Shown: positions 33,370 through 42,689 of the stretch, piece after piece | Layout of the letters: each line of letters starts with the position of its first letter | Position numbering within the stretch: the first letter of the stretch is position 1 | NCBI GenBank assembly: GCA_907165135.1 | Contig: OU015570.1 | Location: forward strand, 2,073,525-2,137,524 | Source: Oikopleura dioica | Taxonomy: Eukaryota > Chordata > Appendicularia > Copelata > Oikopleuridae | DNA: 64,000 nt | Reading direction: 5' to 3' | Translations under genes and position numbers: made by a program | The notes under the pieces: model-generated | What the model was told of the DNA's origin: nothing | The model's input: the letters and a program-made list of their open reading frames with translations, nothing else | Database searches by the model: none

Positions 33370-34059
33370 AATACAGCCTGACTAGACCAATATTGACTAT
33401 AGGTGGCCATAAATTGCCCGAGCACAGCAATCTATTGAAATTCTAAACATTGGTCTTCCTGCAGATTGTCTTCCACCATAGAGGTCCTCCGGGGGACCTC
33501 CGGCCTGACTAGACCAATGTTGACCATATGTGGCCATAAATTGGCCGAGCACAGCCATATATTGAAATTCTAAATATTGGTCTTCCAGCGGATGGTCTTC
33601 CACCAGGGAGGTCCTCCGGGGTTCTCCGGCCGAACTTGACCAAAGTTGACCATAATGGCTATATACTGGCCAAAATTAGTCATCAGGAAGTATGAGTAAT
33701 CATCGCTTGAAGATGGGCATTTTTCGAAATTTCGAAAAATTGACCAACTTTCAGCCTTACCGTGTGACCAACCGGTTGAAGTCCGCACCGGTTTCTCGAC
33801 GGTCCGTACAAGTTCAGACTCTGAGCTATCCAATGAGGTATGATTCATCATGCTTACTCATCGATAACGATGAGTAATGGGCTGGTGAAAATTTCCGATT
33901 TTCGAGTTTTCGAGTCGAAAAAATCGATTTTTTTTCTTTGCTTCACGTGGTTTTTTCTGGCGAAAGGGGGGTTTTAGGACCTCTAGAACACATCTAGAGT
34001 ATAGAGAAAACAAAAAAATAAGTTTGGAAATTTTGGTGAAAATTATATTTTTCTCGACC
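33370..34059 (-). repeat. Right terminal inverted repeat of the cassette
   Basis: Reverse complement of 19700-20310 with scattered substitutions and small indels. It holds about two and a half copies of the subterminal unit (about 33380-33650), one more than the left end. It ends CTCGACC at 34059, followed by ATT. Confidence 0.85.
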
Positions 34060-34062
34060 ATT

Positions 34063-36027
34063 GCTAATTTGGAAAATTATTAGGCACGCTCCATTAGCTC
34101 TTAGTCTCGAGAGAACTGTAAGTGGTCATAAGCGCTGGTTAAAAGCTGCGCTTTTCAGAAGAACATATTCCGGTCGTGTTCAGATTCCGGTCCCCGGAAT
34201 ACGACCAAAAGTAAAATTGCTTCTTAACCAAGTCAAGTCTTTCATGTGACTTGATGTCGAAAATATTTCCTTGAGATCATTTTCTTTTTAACTGTCAGTT
34301 TTTCACCCAGAATACTTTGATTCTTCAAAATATTTGATTTTTTCAAGCGCTGACTATGATTTTCGTTCTATCAAATTTTATTCAAAAATGATTAAAGTTC
34401 CGTTTGAACTTATAATTTGAGCTGATTTGCTCACGCTTTGTGGTTTATTTACTTACTGATTTCTAACGCGAAAAGAAATCGGTGGGCTTATTCCTTCCCA
34501 CAGACGTTCAGAGATTTTTCAAAGTGAATCTCCATGGGCCCACTTTCGTGTAGTGAAATGGCCAAACGTCATTTACGGGGTGCCTTAGGTTCCCTGGCAG
34601 TATACGGAGACCAACTGCCCTCCATATGGAATCCCTATTATGTTAAATACCTTTACTTAGCGTGAGACCACATGCATGATCCATGCGTATGGCTAAGTTA
34701 TCTTTTTCTTTGCCTATCCCTCTGCAAGGTGATAATAACATCTGTCACCGGTCTACAGTTTGCCAGCGAAAATGTAAAAATAAGGCTCATGCCGAAAACA
34801 TTTTTACATCGCAAAACTTTCAGAGGTTAGTTCAGCTTAGATTTTGAGTTTTTCATGATTCTTGATCATTATTCGTTTTTTACCCAAATTTAATTGCATC
34901 AGTTTGCGCTTGATAAAATCTTTTCATAATGTCATGATAATTACTATACTACTGTCTTAATTGTTTGTAAGTAACCCTTTACATACCTTTTATGTTGTTT
35001 TCGTTCGAGTTTTTGAAGGAGTCGTTTTCGCGTTGGGGCCTTCCTTCATTTTTTCATCTTTTTTCGGCGTTGTTATGTCGTTATGATGAAATCGTTTCGT
35101 AGCACGTCGCAAGCCCAACTGTGTTGCGATTTTTCAGGCAGTTTGCGCTCAATACGTTTCATCTTGGATCAATGTCGAATCCTTTCTGCTTGCTTATTCC
35201 TTCTTGTTTTCTGCCATTGAAGTAACTTCGAGCTTTTTTCTGTGGAAAATCCCGTCTCCAAGCTGAAGTAAAGGAATCGTTTTGGACACCATAACCTTTT
35301 TTGTCGATTTACCTAGCTAATTCTGTCGTGTTTTCGTTTGTTGATCAGGGTTATTGTTTCGTCGGCTCCACATCGAGATCGACATTGCTTTTCGCCCGCA
35401 CCAAAGGTTGTTGATTCCGAACATCCCGTGTTCCAGTGTCCACCGCTTTTCGAATATTAGTCTTTAGTCATCACTCAGAATTAGCAATTACCTGCGCAGG
35501 TTTTTGCCCTTGCGATTTCCGGGATTCTGTGCATCAAACGTGTACGTTGTTGATGGACTGAAAATCGCCCTCGAAAAGCCCAAGCAGAGTTCATGTTGAT
35601 GATTCCAGTCGGCTGTATCGTTTCGAATATTTCAATTATTTCTAAAAGTTCCATTCGTTAACTCTACCGTGTAATTTGGTAAAATTTAAGTGTAAACGGA
35701 TACGGATCTAAAGTTTCAGTACAATGAAGATGGTTTCATCGCGCCAGGATCGGGCGGCTTCTTCTTTCCTAAAGCAGGCGGGATTCGAGACCCTTAGGGT
35801 TGATCAGACCAGGTCAGGTTTCGCGCAGGTGGCTAAGTGCAGGGCTTCCAACTCACTCCCACAATTGCCAAAGTCGCTCGCGCCCGTCGATTTGAAAGTA
35901 TCACTCATTGCAGAAGCGCAATTTTTGCTCACTTCTTTGAATGTAGATCATCCGCTTGATTCGATTATGATCCAATGTGCCGAAATTTTTGTTATTTTCC
36001 GTAAAAGCAGTCGCAAGCGACTGTTAC
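34063..36027. other. Retroelement interior between cassette and Gag, no supported gene
   Basis: This is where pol would be expected downstream of Gag on the minus strand. I saw none of the conserved protease, RT, RNase H or integrase motifs in any frame. Short frames in both strands lack coding character. Confidence 0.6.
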
Positions 36028-36771
36028 CTATTTAGTCCATGTGAAGGTTTTTCGAACTGCAGTTTTTAATTGACTGAAAGTGATATCATCATCGTCAATT
36101 CCAAGTAGGCGTGTCATCTCAGCGTATTCTTGTTGATTGCAGTTCTTCATTGTCATAACCTGAAGAATGCAAACCGCTTCGGTGGCCCTTGGGTCCTTTC
36201 CTGTTGTTGTTTTGTATTTCGAGCAGAGACGCAAGAAGAACCGCATAAGCGTTTCATTTTGGCCGCGAGTCATCCTCAGCACATCCGTTGCCGTCGCTGA
36301 TCTGGAGGGACCCAGAAGGGCTCCGACGGAATCCACAAATGATTCGAAGTCTTTGCGTTCGCTATCTTCTATGATTTCGTCGATGTAACGATCTCGAGGT
36401 CGAAGCGTCATGATGAGCAAGTTCATCATCTGTTTGTCAGACAGCCCTGACTCGCGAGCGTATTTGAAAGCACTCTTGTTTCGGTTGAAATGTTCCCAGA
36501 ACGTCAGGTTCGGCTCAGTCCAATTCCGAAGTCCATATTTTTCCGGGCTTGATATGATGACTTTGTCGGGATCCCGCTTCGGCAATTCTGTTCCTTTGTG
36601 TCCTTGCTCACCGTCTGAGAGAAAGGTGTTCGTCTGAGTCCCTCTTGTGTTTGTTCCGCTGGTTTCAGGCTCAGGATCAGTGAGCGGGACATCGAGGTTA
36701 GTCTTGGTAGATTTGAATTCGTTGTTTCGAGAAGACATTTTTGGGTTTCGCAGTCTAAATAAGGAATCCAT
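36028..36771 (-). CDS. gag: Gag-like protein of the giant LTR element, 247 aa
   Basis: ATG at 36771, stop at 36028. The N-terminal 70 residues are polar. The rest reads as a helical capsid-type domain: an aromatic start (TFWEHFNRNKSAF), a DKQMMNLLIMTLRPRDR helix, an acidic linker to a further Leu-rich helix, and a Gln-Glu-Thr segment typical of Gag C-terminal capsid regions. No Cys-His knuckle. Sense orientation matches the LTRs, PBS and PPT. The assignment rests on helix pattern and position, not on a diagnostic motif. Confidence 0.6.
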   Translation of the reverse strand: MDSLFRLRNPKMSSRNNEFKSTKTNLDVPLTDPEPETSGTNTRGTQTNTFLSDGEQGHKGTELPKRDPDKVIISSPEKYGLRNWTEPNLTFWEHFNRNKSAFKYARESGLSDKQMMNLLIMTLRPRDRYIDEIIEDSERKDFESFVDSVGALLGPSRSATATDVLRMTRGQNETLMRFFLRLCSKYKTTTGKDPRATEAVCILQVMTMKNCNQQEYAEMTRLLGIDDDDITFSQLKTAVRKTFTWTK

Positions 36772-36972
36772 AGTTAATATGTCTTTTCTTCCCTTCTGTT
36801 AATCTTTGCAAGCCTTAAATTTTGTGAAAGCAGTGACGTTTAACTGTTGCAAATTGTGGAAGACGAAGTTCTTTGTTGATAAGCTCGGTGCTTCTGAAGC
36901 CTTTTTAGCTTAATGAGGTAGTTAGGCTTAATAATTAGTGTTAAGTTACATTGATTGTAACACTTACTCATG

Positions 36973-37545
36973 CTATCCCCGTCGGCGACTCAGTTTTTCA
37001 GGAAGCTTTGCCGAAAGGGGTATTTTACGCGTATTTGATCTTGTCGGGAAGGGGAGGTTTCTTTGTGGCTGGCCATTGATTGCGAACGCTCGTTGTACCC
37101 GCCGTTGTTCTCGCTGCGCTTCGTATTCAGATGCGAATTGGCGGATTCGATGGTCAGTTGTACGACAAAGCTCACAGTTATCCAGGTTAGAATTGACCAG
37201 CACAGACCAGGTCCGTTCATTGTTGATTTTTCTAAAGAAAAACCTTGCCGTTTGCTTTTGGGCTGCGTAAAGAGAAATGTAATTCGTCCGGATGCGGCGA
37301 AATTCAATTGCGATGATAAAATGCCATTCTAATAGCTCATCAAGCGTAGTTGGCGCAGGGCTGGTTTCGAGGATTCTTTCAAGATTTCTCAGAGCTGTTC
37401 TTGGTGAATAATTTGGCAGGGCTGAAGAGTTAGCCGTTCTTTGAATCATCACTACGATTGAGCCGATAATTCCGTCACTTTCCGATCGATGGCCAATCGG
37501 GTATCGTTTGCCGGCGAGTGCGTCGGGAATCAATTCGAGATACAT
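36973..37545 (-). CDS. Accessory ORF upstream of Gag, 190 aa
   Basis: First ORF after the 5' LTR in the element's sense. Mostly helical and very basic at its C-terminal end, with CELC...H (about residue 125) that could hold zinc with other residues. Ends only 200 bp before the Gag ATG. It might be an N-terminal Gag module read separately, or a nucleic-acid-binding accessory protein. The first Met is not well supported. Confidence 0.4.
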   Translation of the reverse strand: MYLELIPDALAGKRYPIGHRSESDGIIGSIVVMIQRTANSSALPNYSPRTALRNLERILETSPAPTTLDELLEWHFIIAIEFRRIRTNYISLYAAQKQTARFFFRKINNERTWSVLVNSNLDNCELCRTTDHRIRQFASEYEAQREQRRVQRAFAINGQPQRNLPFPTRSNTRKIPLSAKLPEKLSRRRG

Positions 37546-38029
37546 TTGTTTTATTCAATTCGTGACGTTGCTGCCTTGGTCCACACTCATTATTTCTCGT
37601 CTTAATTGTGTTGCAATCGAATCTAAATATGATCAATTGTCGAGATTTTCCAATAGCTCCGCTGACTCTTTAATCATCGAGCTCCGCCGAGGTTTTCACG
37701 GAGGAGGTGCACTATTGGCTGTTAATCAAGGGCTTAGCCGAATGCCAAAGCTAAGACCTAAAGAACACATTTTTACGTAGGAAATCGAGAAATTCTGGCG
37801 GAAAATAACAGCGTATATGCGTTTTGAGCAGAATCGATGTTTTCTTGTAAACAATTTTCAAACCTTTCTTTTTTTTTTGGCGAAAATTTGGGAACTCTGC
37901 CTCTAATTACAGCTAAATTTTTGTTAAAGGCAATTTTGGTTAATTTTGAGCAGAGTTTTGCTGACGGAGGAGCAAAAATACATATTTAAGTTGGCCCTTT
38001 TGTCAAAAATCGAGAACTTCGCTTGAGGC

Positions 38030-39290
38030 CGCAGCCAAATTAAATCGAGACCGGCCAAATTTGGCAAAAATCAAGGGCTCCGCTTGAGGCCGGGGCCGAA
38101 ATAACTTAAGATAGGCTAATTGGCAACAAAGTCTAGGGCTCCGCCGAAGCCAGCCCAAAAATCAATTTGAAATGAGCCTTTTCTGCAGAGCTCCTTCGGG
38201 GCCCGGCCGTAAAACGAGTTAAGATGGGTCTTCTTGGCATAACTTCTGCATGGCCCGGCCAAAAATCAATTTAAGATGGGCCTCTTTGGCAAAATTCTGC
38301 AGGGCTCCGCCGGGGCCCGGCCGAGAATCAAGTTAAGGTCTGCCTTTTCGGCAAAAATTCTGCAGGGCTCCGCCGGGGCCAAGCCGAAAATCAAGTTTAG
38401 ATGGGCCTTTTCGGCAAAAATCCTGCAGGGCTCCGCCGGGGCCCGGCCGAAAATCAAGTTAAGGTGGGCCTTTTCGGCAAAAATTCTGCAGGGCTCCGCC
38501 GGGGCCCGGCCGAAAATCAGGGTTAAATGCGCCTCCTCGGCAAAATTCTGCATGGCTCCGCCGGGGCTTGGCCGAAAATCAAGTTAAACTGGCCTTTTCG
38601 GCGAAAATTCTGCATGGCTCCGCCGGAGCCTGCTCAAAAAATAAGTTTTAATGGGCCTTTTTTTTGGCAAAAAAATTGGCAGGGCTCCGCCGGGGCCTGG
38701 CCGAAACTCTATATAAATTGGGCCCTCTCGGCAAAATTCTGCAGGGCTCCGCCGGGGCCCGGCCGAAATTCAAGTTTAAATGGGCCTTATTGGCAAAAAT
38801 TGGCAGGGCTTCGCCGGGGCCTGGCCACAATTCTATAGAAAATCGGCCTTCTCGGCAAAATTGGGCAGCACTCCGTCGGGGTCCGGCCTTAAATTAAGTT
38901 TCAAATATGCCTTCTCGGCAAAAATTTGCGCAGGGCTCCGCCGGGGCCGCAGCCAAAAGTCATTTTCAATACGCCTCTTTGCTAAAAATCGGGCAGGACT
39001 CCGTCGGGGTCCGCCTTAATTTAAGTTTCAAACTTGCCTTTCTGGCAGAATTTGCGCAGGGCTCCGCCGGGGCCTCGGCAAAAATCAAGTTTAAATACGC
39101 CTTTTGGCAATAATTGGGCAGGACTCCGTCGGGGTCCGCCTTAATTTAAGTTTTAAATAAGCCTTTTGGCAAAAATTGGGCAGGACTCCGTCGGGGTCCG
39201 CCTTAATTTAAGTTTTAACAATGCCTTTTCAGCAAATTTGTGCAGGGCTCCGCCGGGGCCTCGGCCGAAAAATAACTTTAAAACCTAGCA
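38030..39290 (-). repeat. About 20 copies of a 60-65 bp GC-rich tandem repeat
   Basis: The unit contains GGGCTCCGCCGGGGCCCGGCC followed by an AT-rich part (GAAAATCAAGTTAAG), giving alternating GC and AT blocks. Copies decay toward both ends and a variant with GGACTCCGTCGGGGTCCGCC fills the right third. It lies in the 5' leader of the giant element. Frames across it on both strands are repeat artefacts. Confidence 0.9.
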
Positions 39291-39841
39291 ATCGCCCTTA
39301 CCCCGACCCGAAGACCTCTCCTAAAGGCGTGTCTACCGGATAGCCCCTCTAAGAGCGAGCTCCCGATCCTTACACACAGCCCTGGAGGTAAGCCTTTCTC
39401 CAGCAAAAGAGCTTGCGACCCGTTAACGAAATTTACCTCACTCAGAGCGTAACGAGCGTACATTCGGAAAGTGGTCCGCCCCAGCCGAAACATCCTTCAA
39501 GCAGACCCTGCCGGGCCCTAGGGATCACATGGCCGTCTCATCGTGGTGGTAAACCCGTATCCCCTTTAGTTTTTGGACTAACCTGGTTTTGGCGGCTTCT
39601 ATTGTGGAGCTTGAAAATCGCGAAAATTCCTTTTTGCTGTGTCTTCTATCTCGGGATCGGCGATAATGGCGCAGATTTCGGATTTCCAAATCGTAATTAC
39701 CCATATTCGTTGTGCATTCAGCCATGACTGCAGATATTTGTAGAATCAGGTGCTATTTTTGTTGACAGCTATGATTGATCAGGAATCGTACCAACGGTCA
39801 TCAATCATGATCGGAGCAGCAGGCGGGCAGGTTCGTAAATA

Positions 39842-39853
39842 CTTCTGACACCA
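39842..39853 (-). other. Primer binding site of the giant element
   Basis: On the minus strand TGGTGTCAGAAG lies one base after the end of the 5' LTR. Many Ty3-type elements have a site of this type complementary to a tRNA 3' end. Confidence 0.7.
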
Positions 39854-39854
39854 A

Positions 39855-40192
39855 TGTTGTAATATGCTTCCTCATTTATGACTTCTATGTACTAAGCTAA
39901 GTTCCTGCTAAGTAAGCATACTACTTTTGTATTGACGGTAATTCGGTGTTTATTTGTGATTCTGGGGCAAGGCCAGAATGAGGAAAATGGGCATGGTCAG
40001 GCACTTTTATAGGAGCGCTCGCTCACAAGTCTCACTTCGAGTTCGACTTTATTTCTGAGCTGCAGTTCCGAGTTGAGTGATGAGCTCGCGCTTCGCAGTT
40101 GGTGCTCGCGCTCGCCCCTCAGCTTCGGATTCTGTGAGCTTGGCTCGAGACTCAACTTTCGTTTTTGTAATCATAAGTTATGGACCATAACA
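39855..40192 (-). repeat. 5' LTR of the giant element
   Basis: 338 bp, identical by eye to the 3' LTR. CTAG duplication at 40193-40196. Confidence 0.9.
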
Positions 40193-40698
40193 CTAGTAAC
40201 TGGTTTATGATTGTACTTCGAAATGGAGAGTGGCGCGCGCAGCCAATTAGAGCGAGGGGAAAATCTCACTCAGCCCATCGCTCATCCTATTTTACACGAG
40301 AAATTTTGTCGACAGCTTGGACGAAATCTAACTAGGATTCTCCCTCGCTCTAATTGGCTGCACGCGCCACTCTCCATTTCGAAGTACAATCATAAACCAG
40401 TTACTAGAAGCCGTAACTTTTAATATTTTTACAAAATCCTCCGCTAGATTGGAGATAAGGCTTCAATCTTTCATATCATCAATCCAGATTTACCTTTTTA
40501 ATGGGAATTTTTAGAGAACAATGGTCTGTTTTATTTTGAAGTCGATTTTTAGGTATAAACACTATAGAAAGTACTAAAAATAAGGGAATTTTCGAAATCT
40601 ACGCTAGATTTTAGGTAGGGTTCCTTTGAAAAATGAAAAATTCGTAACAGGGATTCGGCGCTACGAAAGTTCAATATTCAAGGCTATATCCTTAAAAT
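40193..40698. repeat. Remaining arm, loop and right arm of the foldback repeat
   Basis: 40197-40265 pairs with 40335-40403 (TAACTGGTTTATGATTG...CCAATTAGAGCGAGGG), with a loop of about 70 bp. Outside it, 40404-40698 pairs with 16130-16423. All together form one hairpin-like element with arms of about 360 bp, the left arm being split by the LTR insertion. Confidence 0.75.
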
Positions 40699-40920
40699 CT
40701 GAAAAATGTCCGGAAATATGGACTCCGGAAATTTGGAAACCAACTGTACATCCGGTTCTAGAGATAATGAGATTTTTGGAAATATTCAATTTTTTGCAAA
40801 TTTTTCTCAAGAAGCGACGTATAAATTTTATTTCGCACTATCTATGTCTCTTTTCTTTCTTTGAATACAACGGATCTAGTTTGACTTCAAAAATTATAAT
40901 TATTAGTTATTTTCCTGTTA

Positions 40921-41244
40921 CAGTCAGGGCTTGCAATTTCTGGCCTTGCAATTACACGGTTTTTGGCGGAAATCCCAAAATTTTTTGCATTTTCAAAAAC
41001 AAGGCATTTTAATATTTATCCACGTAGATGAACTAACTATTGAATATTTAAAGAATATATTCTCTTCTAGAGCCTAAAAATAACAGCATGGTAAAATTGA
41101 AGCAACCAAATTTACTTTTTTGAACGAAAAACCCCATAAGTTTTGTTAAATTGCAATTTGGCCTTAAGATTTCGAGGCTCGCAATTACACGGTTTTCGGC
41201 AAAAATCCCGAAATAAAAAACAGTGAAATTGCAAGCCCTGACTG
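40921..41244 (+). mobile_element. 324 bp mariner-type MITE, copy 1
   Basis: Begins CAGTCAGGGCTTGCAATTTC and ends in the inverted counterpart GCAAGCCCTGACTG, flanked by TA on both sides. TA flanks and CAGT ends fit Tc1/mariner. Copy 2 is inverted at 50750-51074. Confidence 0.85.
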
Positions 41245-41255
41245 TAGTATGTAGT

Positions 41256-41878
41256 CAGGGGTCTAAATTCGCAGTGCGAATTCGCATTATTGCGAAGCGA
41301 TGCGAAGGCAAAAATAGTTGTAAAGAATGCGAAATTTAGGAATTCTCTTCGGCGCGAGCTTGAGCAACTGCCCGAATTGCCTAATTGCCCGAAAGTGCCT
41401 AAATGCCCAAAATACCTGCTCTTTCCCGGCCAAATTTTAGGGGCTGAGCCGTCCCGATGCCCGGCCGAATACATTTTGTCCGAACATGGCCCGTTTTGCC
41501 TGACTGCCCGATGCCCGAATGGTCACCTCTGTTATCAAGTTTATTACTACCTTGGAATATTTAAGAGTTAGGCCCACCATTCGGCTTATATTGATGAGCT
41601 GGAAAAAGTACAGCAACAGATTTTTGTAATTTTCTGTCCCAAAAATAGGTTTTTAAATCATGTTCGCTTTTGGGTGGCTGATTGCTAGAGATTCATGCCA
41701 GAGAATGCGTTTCAATTCAAGCGAAAAATTTTTGCAATTTTTCTTCGCAATTTTCAATGATTTTTCGCTTCGCTTTCGCTTCGCAGATGGGCTAAAAATT
41801 CGCTTCGCAAAAATTTGAAAAAACGTTCGCTTTCGCTTCGCTTTCGCACTAGGATTTCGGCTGATATTTAGACCCCTG
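41256..41878. mobile_element. 623 bp MITE adjoining the mariner MITE
   Basis: Ends CAGGGGTCTAAAT / ATTTAGACCCCTG with ATGTAGT repeated on both sides (41249-41255, 41879-41885). Interior is rich in TTCGCTTCGC repeats. The duplication of 7-8 bp suggests hAT. Confidence 0.75.
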
Positions 41879-42127
41879 ATGTAGTAGCAACGTCTTACTA
41901 CATTTCCAACTCTGACAGGGACCGGAGTCAAAGTGACGAAAAATGAGATTTTAGCAGAGGTATAGCGAAAATAAAAAAGATAAATGAATCAGAAAGGTGT
42001 GCTGCAAAAGGCGTAAAATGCATACAGTTATTTTCCTCTTTTATGGACATTTTTCTCCCAACTTTTCATAAAAATGTCCACAAAAGTGGGCAAGAGTCTT
42101 CAAAAAATGTCCCGCCGTAGAGCCTTC

Positions 42128-42383
42128 TGAAGGGATCCTAGCTTCTGCTGAATCTCCCACTTCTAGCGTAGTTTGCCTGCTCTCTATATCTGGACGAGTG
42201 AAGAAAACGAGTAAAGTATCTTTGACGTCTGTATTTCGAGCTGGAGTAAAATAGAGGTTAATTCACGAACTGCGTGAATTACCGAATGGAGAGAAATACA
42301 CGGCGGCGACCGAGCAAAGCTCGATCTAGATAAGCAAGTGACCTTAGGGGACGAGGGAGTCTAACGAATCTAAGATCCCAATA
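42128..42383 (-). repeat. 3' LTR of the Ty3/gypsy element
   Basis: 256 bp, identical by eye to 48358-48613. Confidence 0.93.
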
Positions 42384-42689
42384 CCCCCATGAGACTGAAA
42401 CGTCCTCTAAGGCCAAAGTGTGTGATTTTTGCAGGAGTATAAGCGTAAGATGAGTAACATGGCAGGTTCGAAACGTCGAGGCAGTCTGATTCGCGTTAAA
42501 AACCCTTTTTGGGAAAAAGCTTGAATCAGATGCGAAGTTTTCGTGATGTCCGAGCGGTGATGACATGAAGGAGTAGCTGCACATGTAGAAGAACTCAAAA
42601 TACGTCGGCGACGGTAAACTGTGATAATTTCCGTACCTTTTCAGGCCCCGGTCGATGAATAGGGGACCTGAGTGGGGCAGTACTTGCGC

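Larger units (their letters stand above)
19700..34059 (+). mobile_element. 14.36 kb inverted-repeat cassette with virus-like gene set
   Basis: Inverted repeats start at GGTCGAG (19700) and end at CTCGACC (34059). The arms are about 0.6-0.7 kb and about 95% identical by eye, and ATT on both sides (19697-19699, 34060-34062) is a possible 3 bp target duplication. Genes are almost all on the + strand, compact, with 37-50 bp introns and one ATGA start-stop overlap. Recognisable: signal-peptide protein (21629), glycoprotein-like membrane protein (23888-24993), Cys/His zinc-finger plus acidic protein (25074), Ulp1/C48-type protease (29694). No transposase, polymerase, ATPase or integrase was found. 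Several genes carry MITEs, so the copy is not fully functional. A large DNA transposon or an endogenised DNA virus are both possible. Confidence 0.72.
16424..40192 (-). mobile_element. Giant (23.8 kb) non-autonomous LTR retrotransposon carrying a 14.4 kb antisense cassette
   Basis: Terminal direct repeats of 338 bp (16424-16761 and 39855-40192) begin TGTTGTAATATG and end CCATAACA on the + strand. They are flanked by CTAG on both sides (16420-16423, 40193-40196). In minus orientation the right copy is the 5' LTR, followed by a primer binding site (TGGTGTCAGAAG). A polypurine tract (AAGGGGGGAAAAG) precedes the left LTR. Order of content: GC-rich 62-bp tandem repeats, accessory ORF (37545-36973), Gag ORF (36771-36028), inverted-repeat cassette (34059-19700), tandem RING-H2 ORF (17662-17135), short tandem repeats. 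No protease, RT, RNase H or integrase was found, so it must depend on a relative. Without the cassette it would be about 9.4 kb. Giant Ty3-type elements are known in animals (Burro of planarians); an inverted-repeat gene cassette inside is unusual. Confidence 0.82.

Noticed and set aside
19700-34059. Cassette as a true Polinton/Maverick
   Set aside because: No PolB, integrase, ATPase or capsid recognised, and the ends and possible 3 bp duplication differ from the Polinton 6 bp rule. Only the protease and size agree.
35724-36035. + strand frame of 103 residues starting MKMVSS
   Set aside because: It overlaps the Gag 3' end in antisense, has no promoter or splice support, and its composition is not convincing.
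38266-39113. Repeated frames on both strands in the 38-39 kb array
   Set aside because: Direct consequence of the 62 bp tandem repeat; all frames repeat the same peptide.
38030-39290. CRISPR-like array
   Set aside because: Regular 62 bp spacing, but the spacers are also repeated and no cas genes exist; it is a minisatellite in a eukaryotic retroelement.
40197-40403. Separate 207 bp MITE flanked by CTAG
   Set aside because: Its flanks are complementary because it is the inner part of the larger foldback arms; a separate insertion is not needed.
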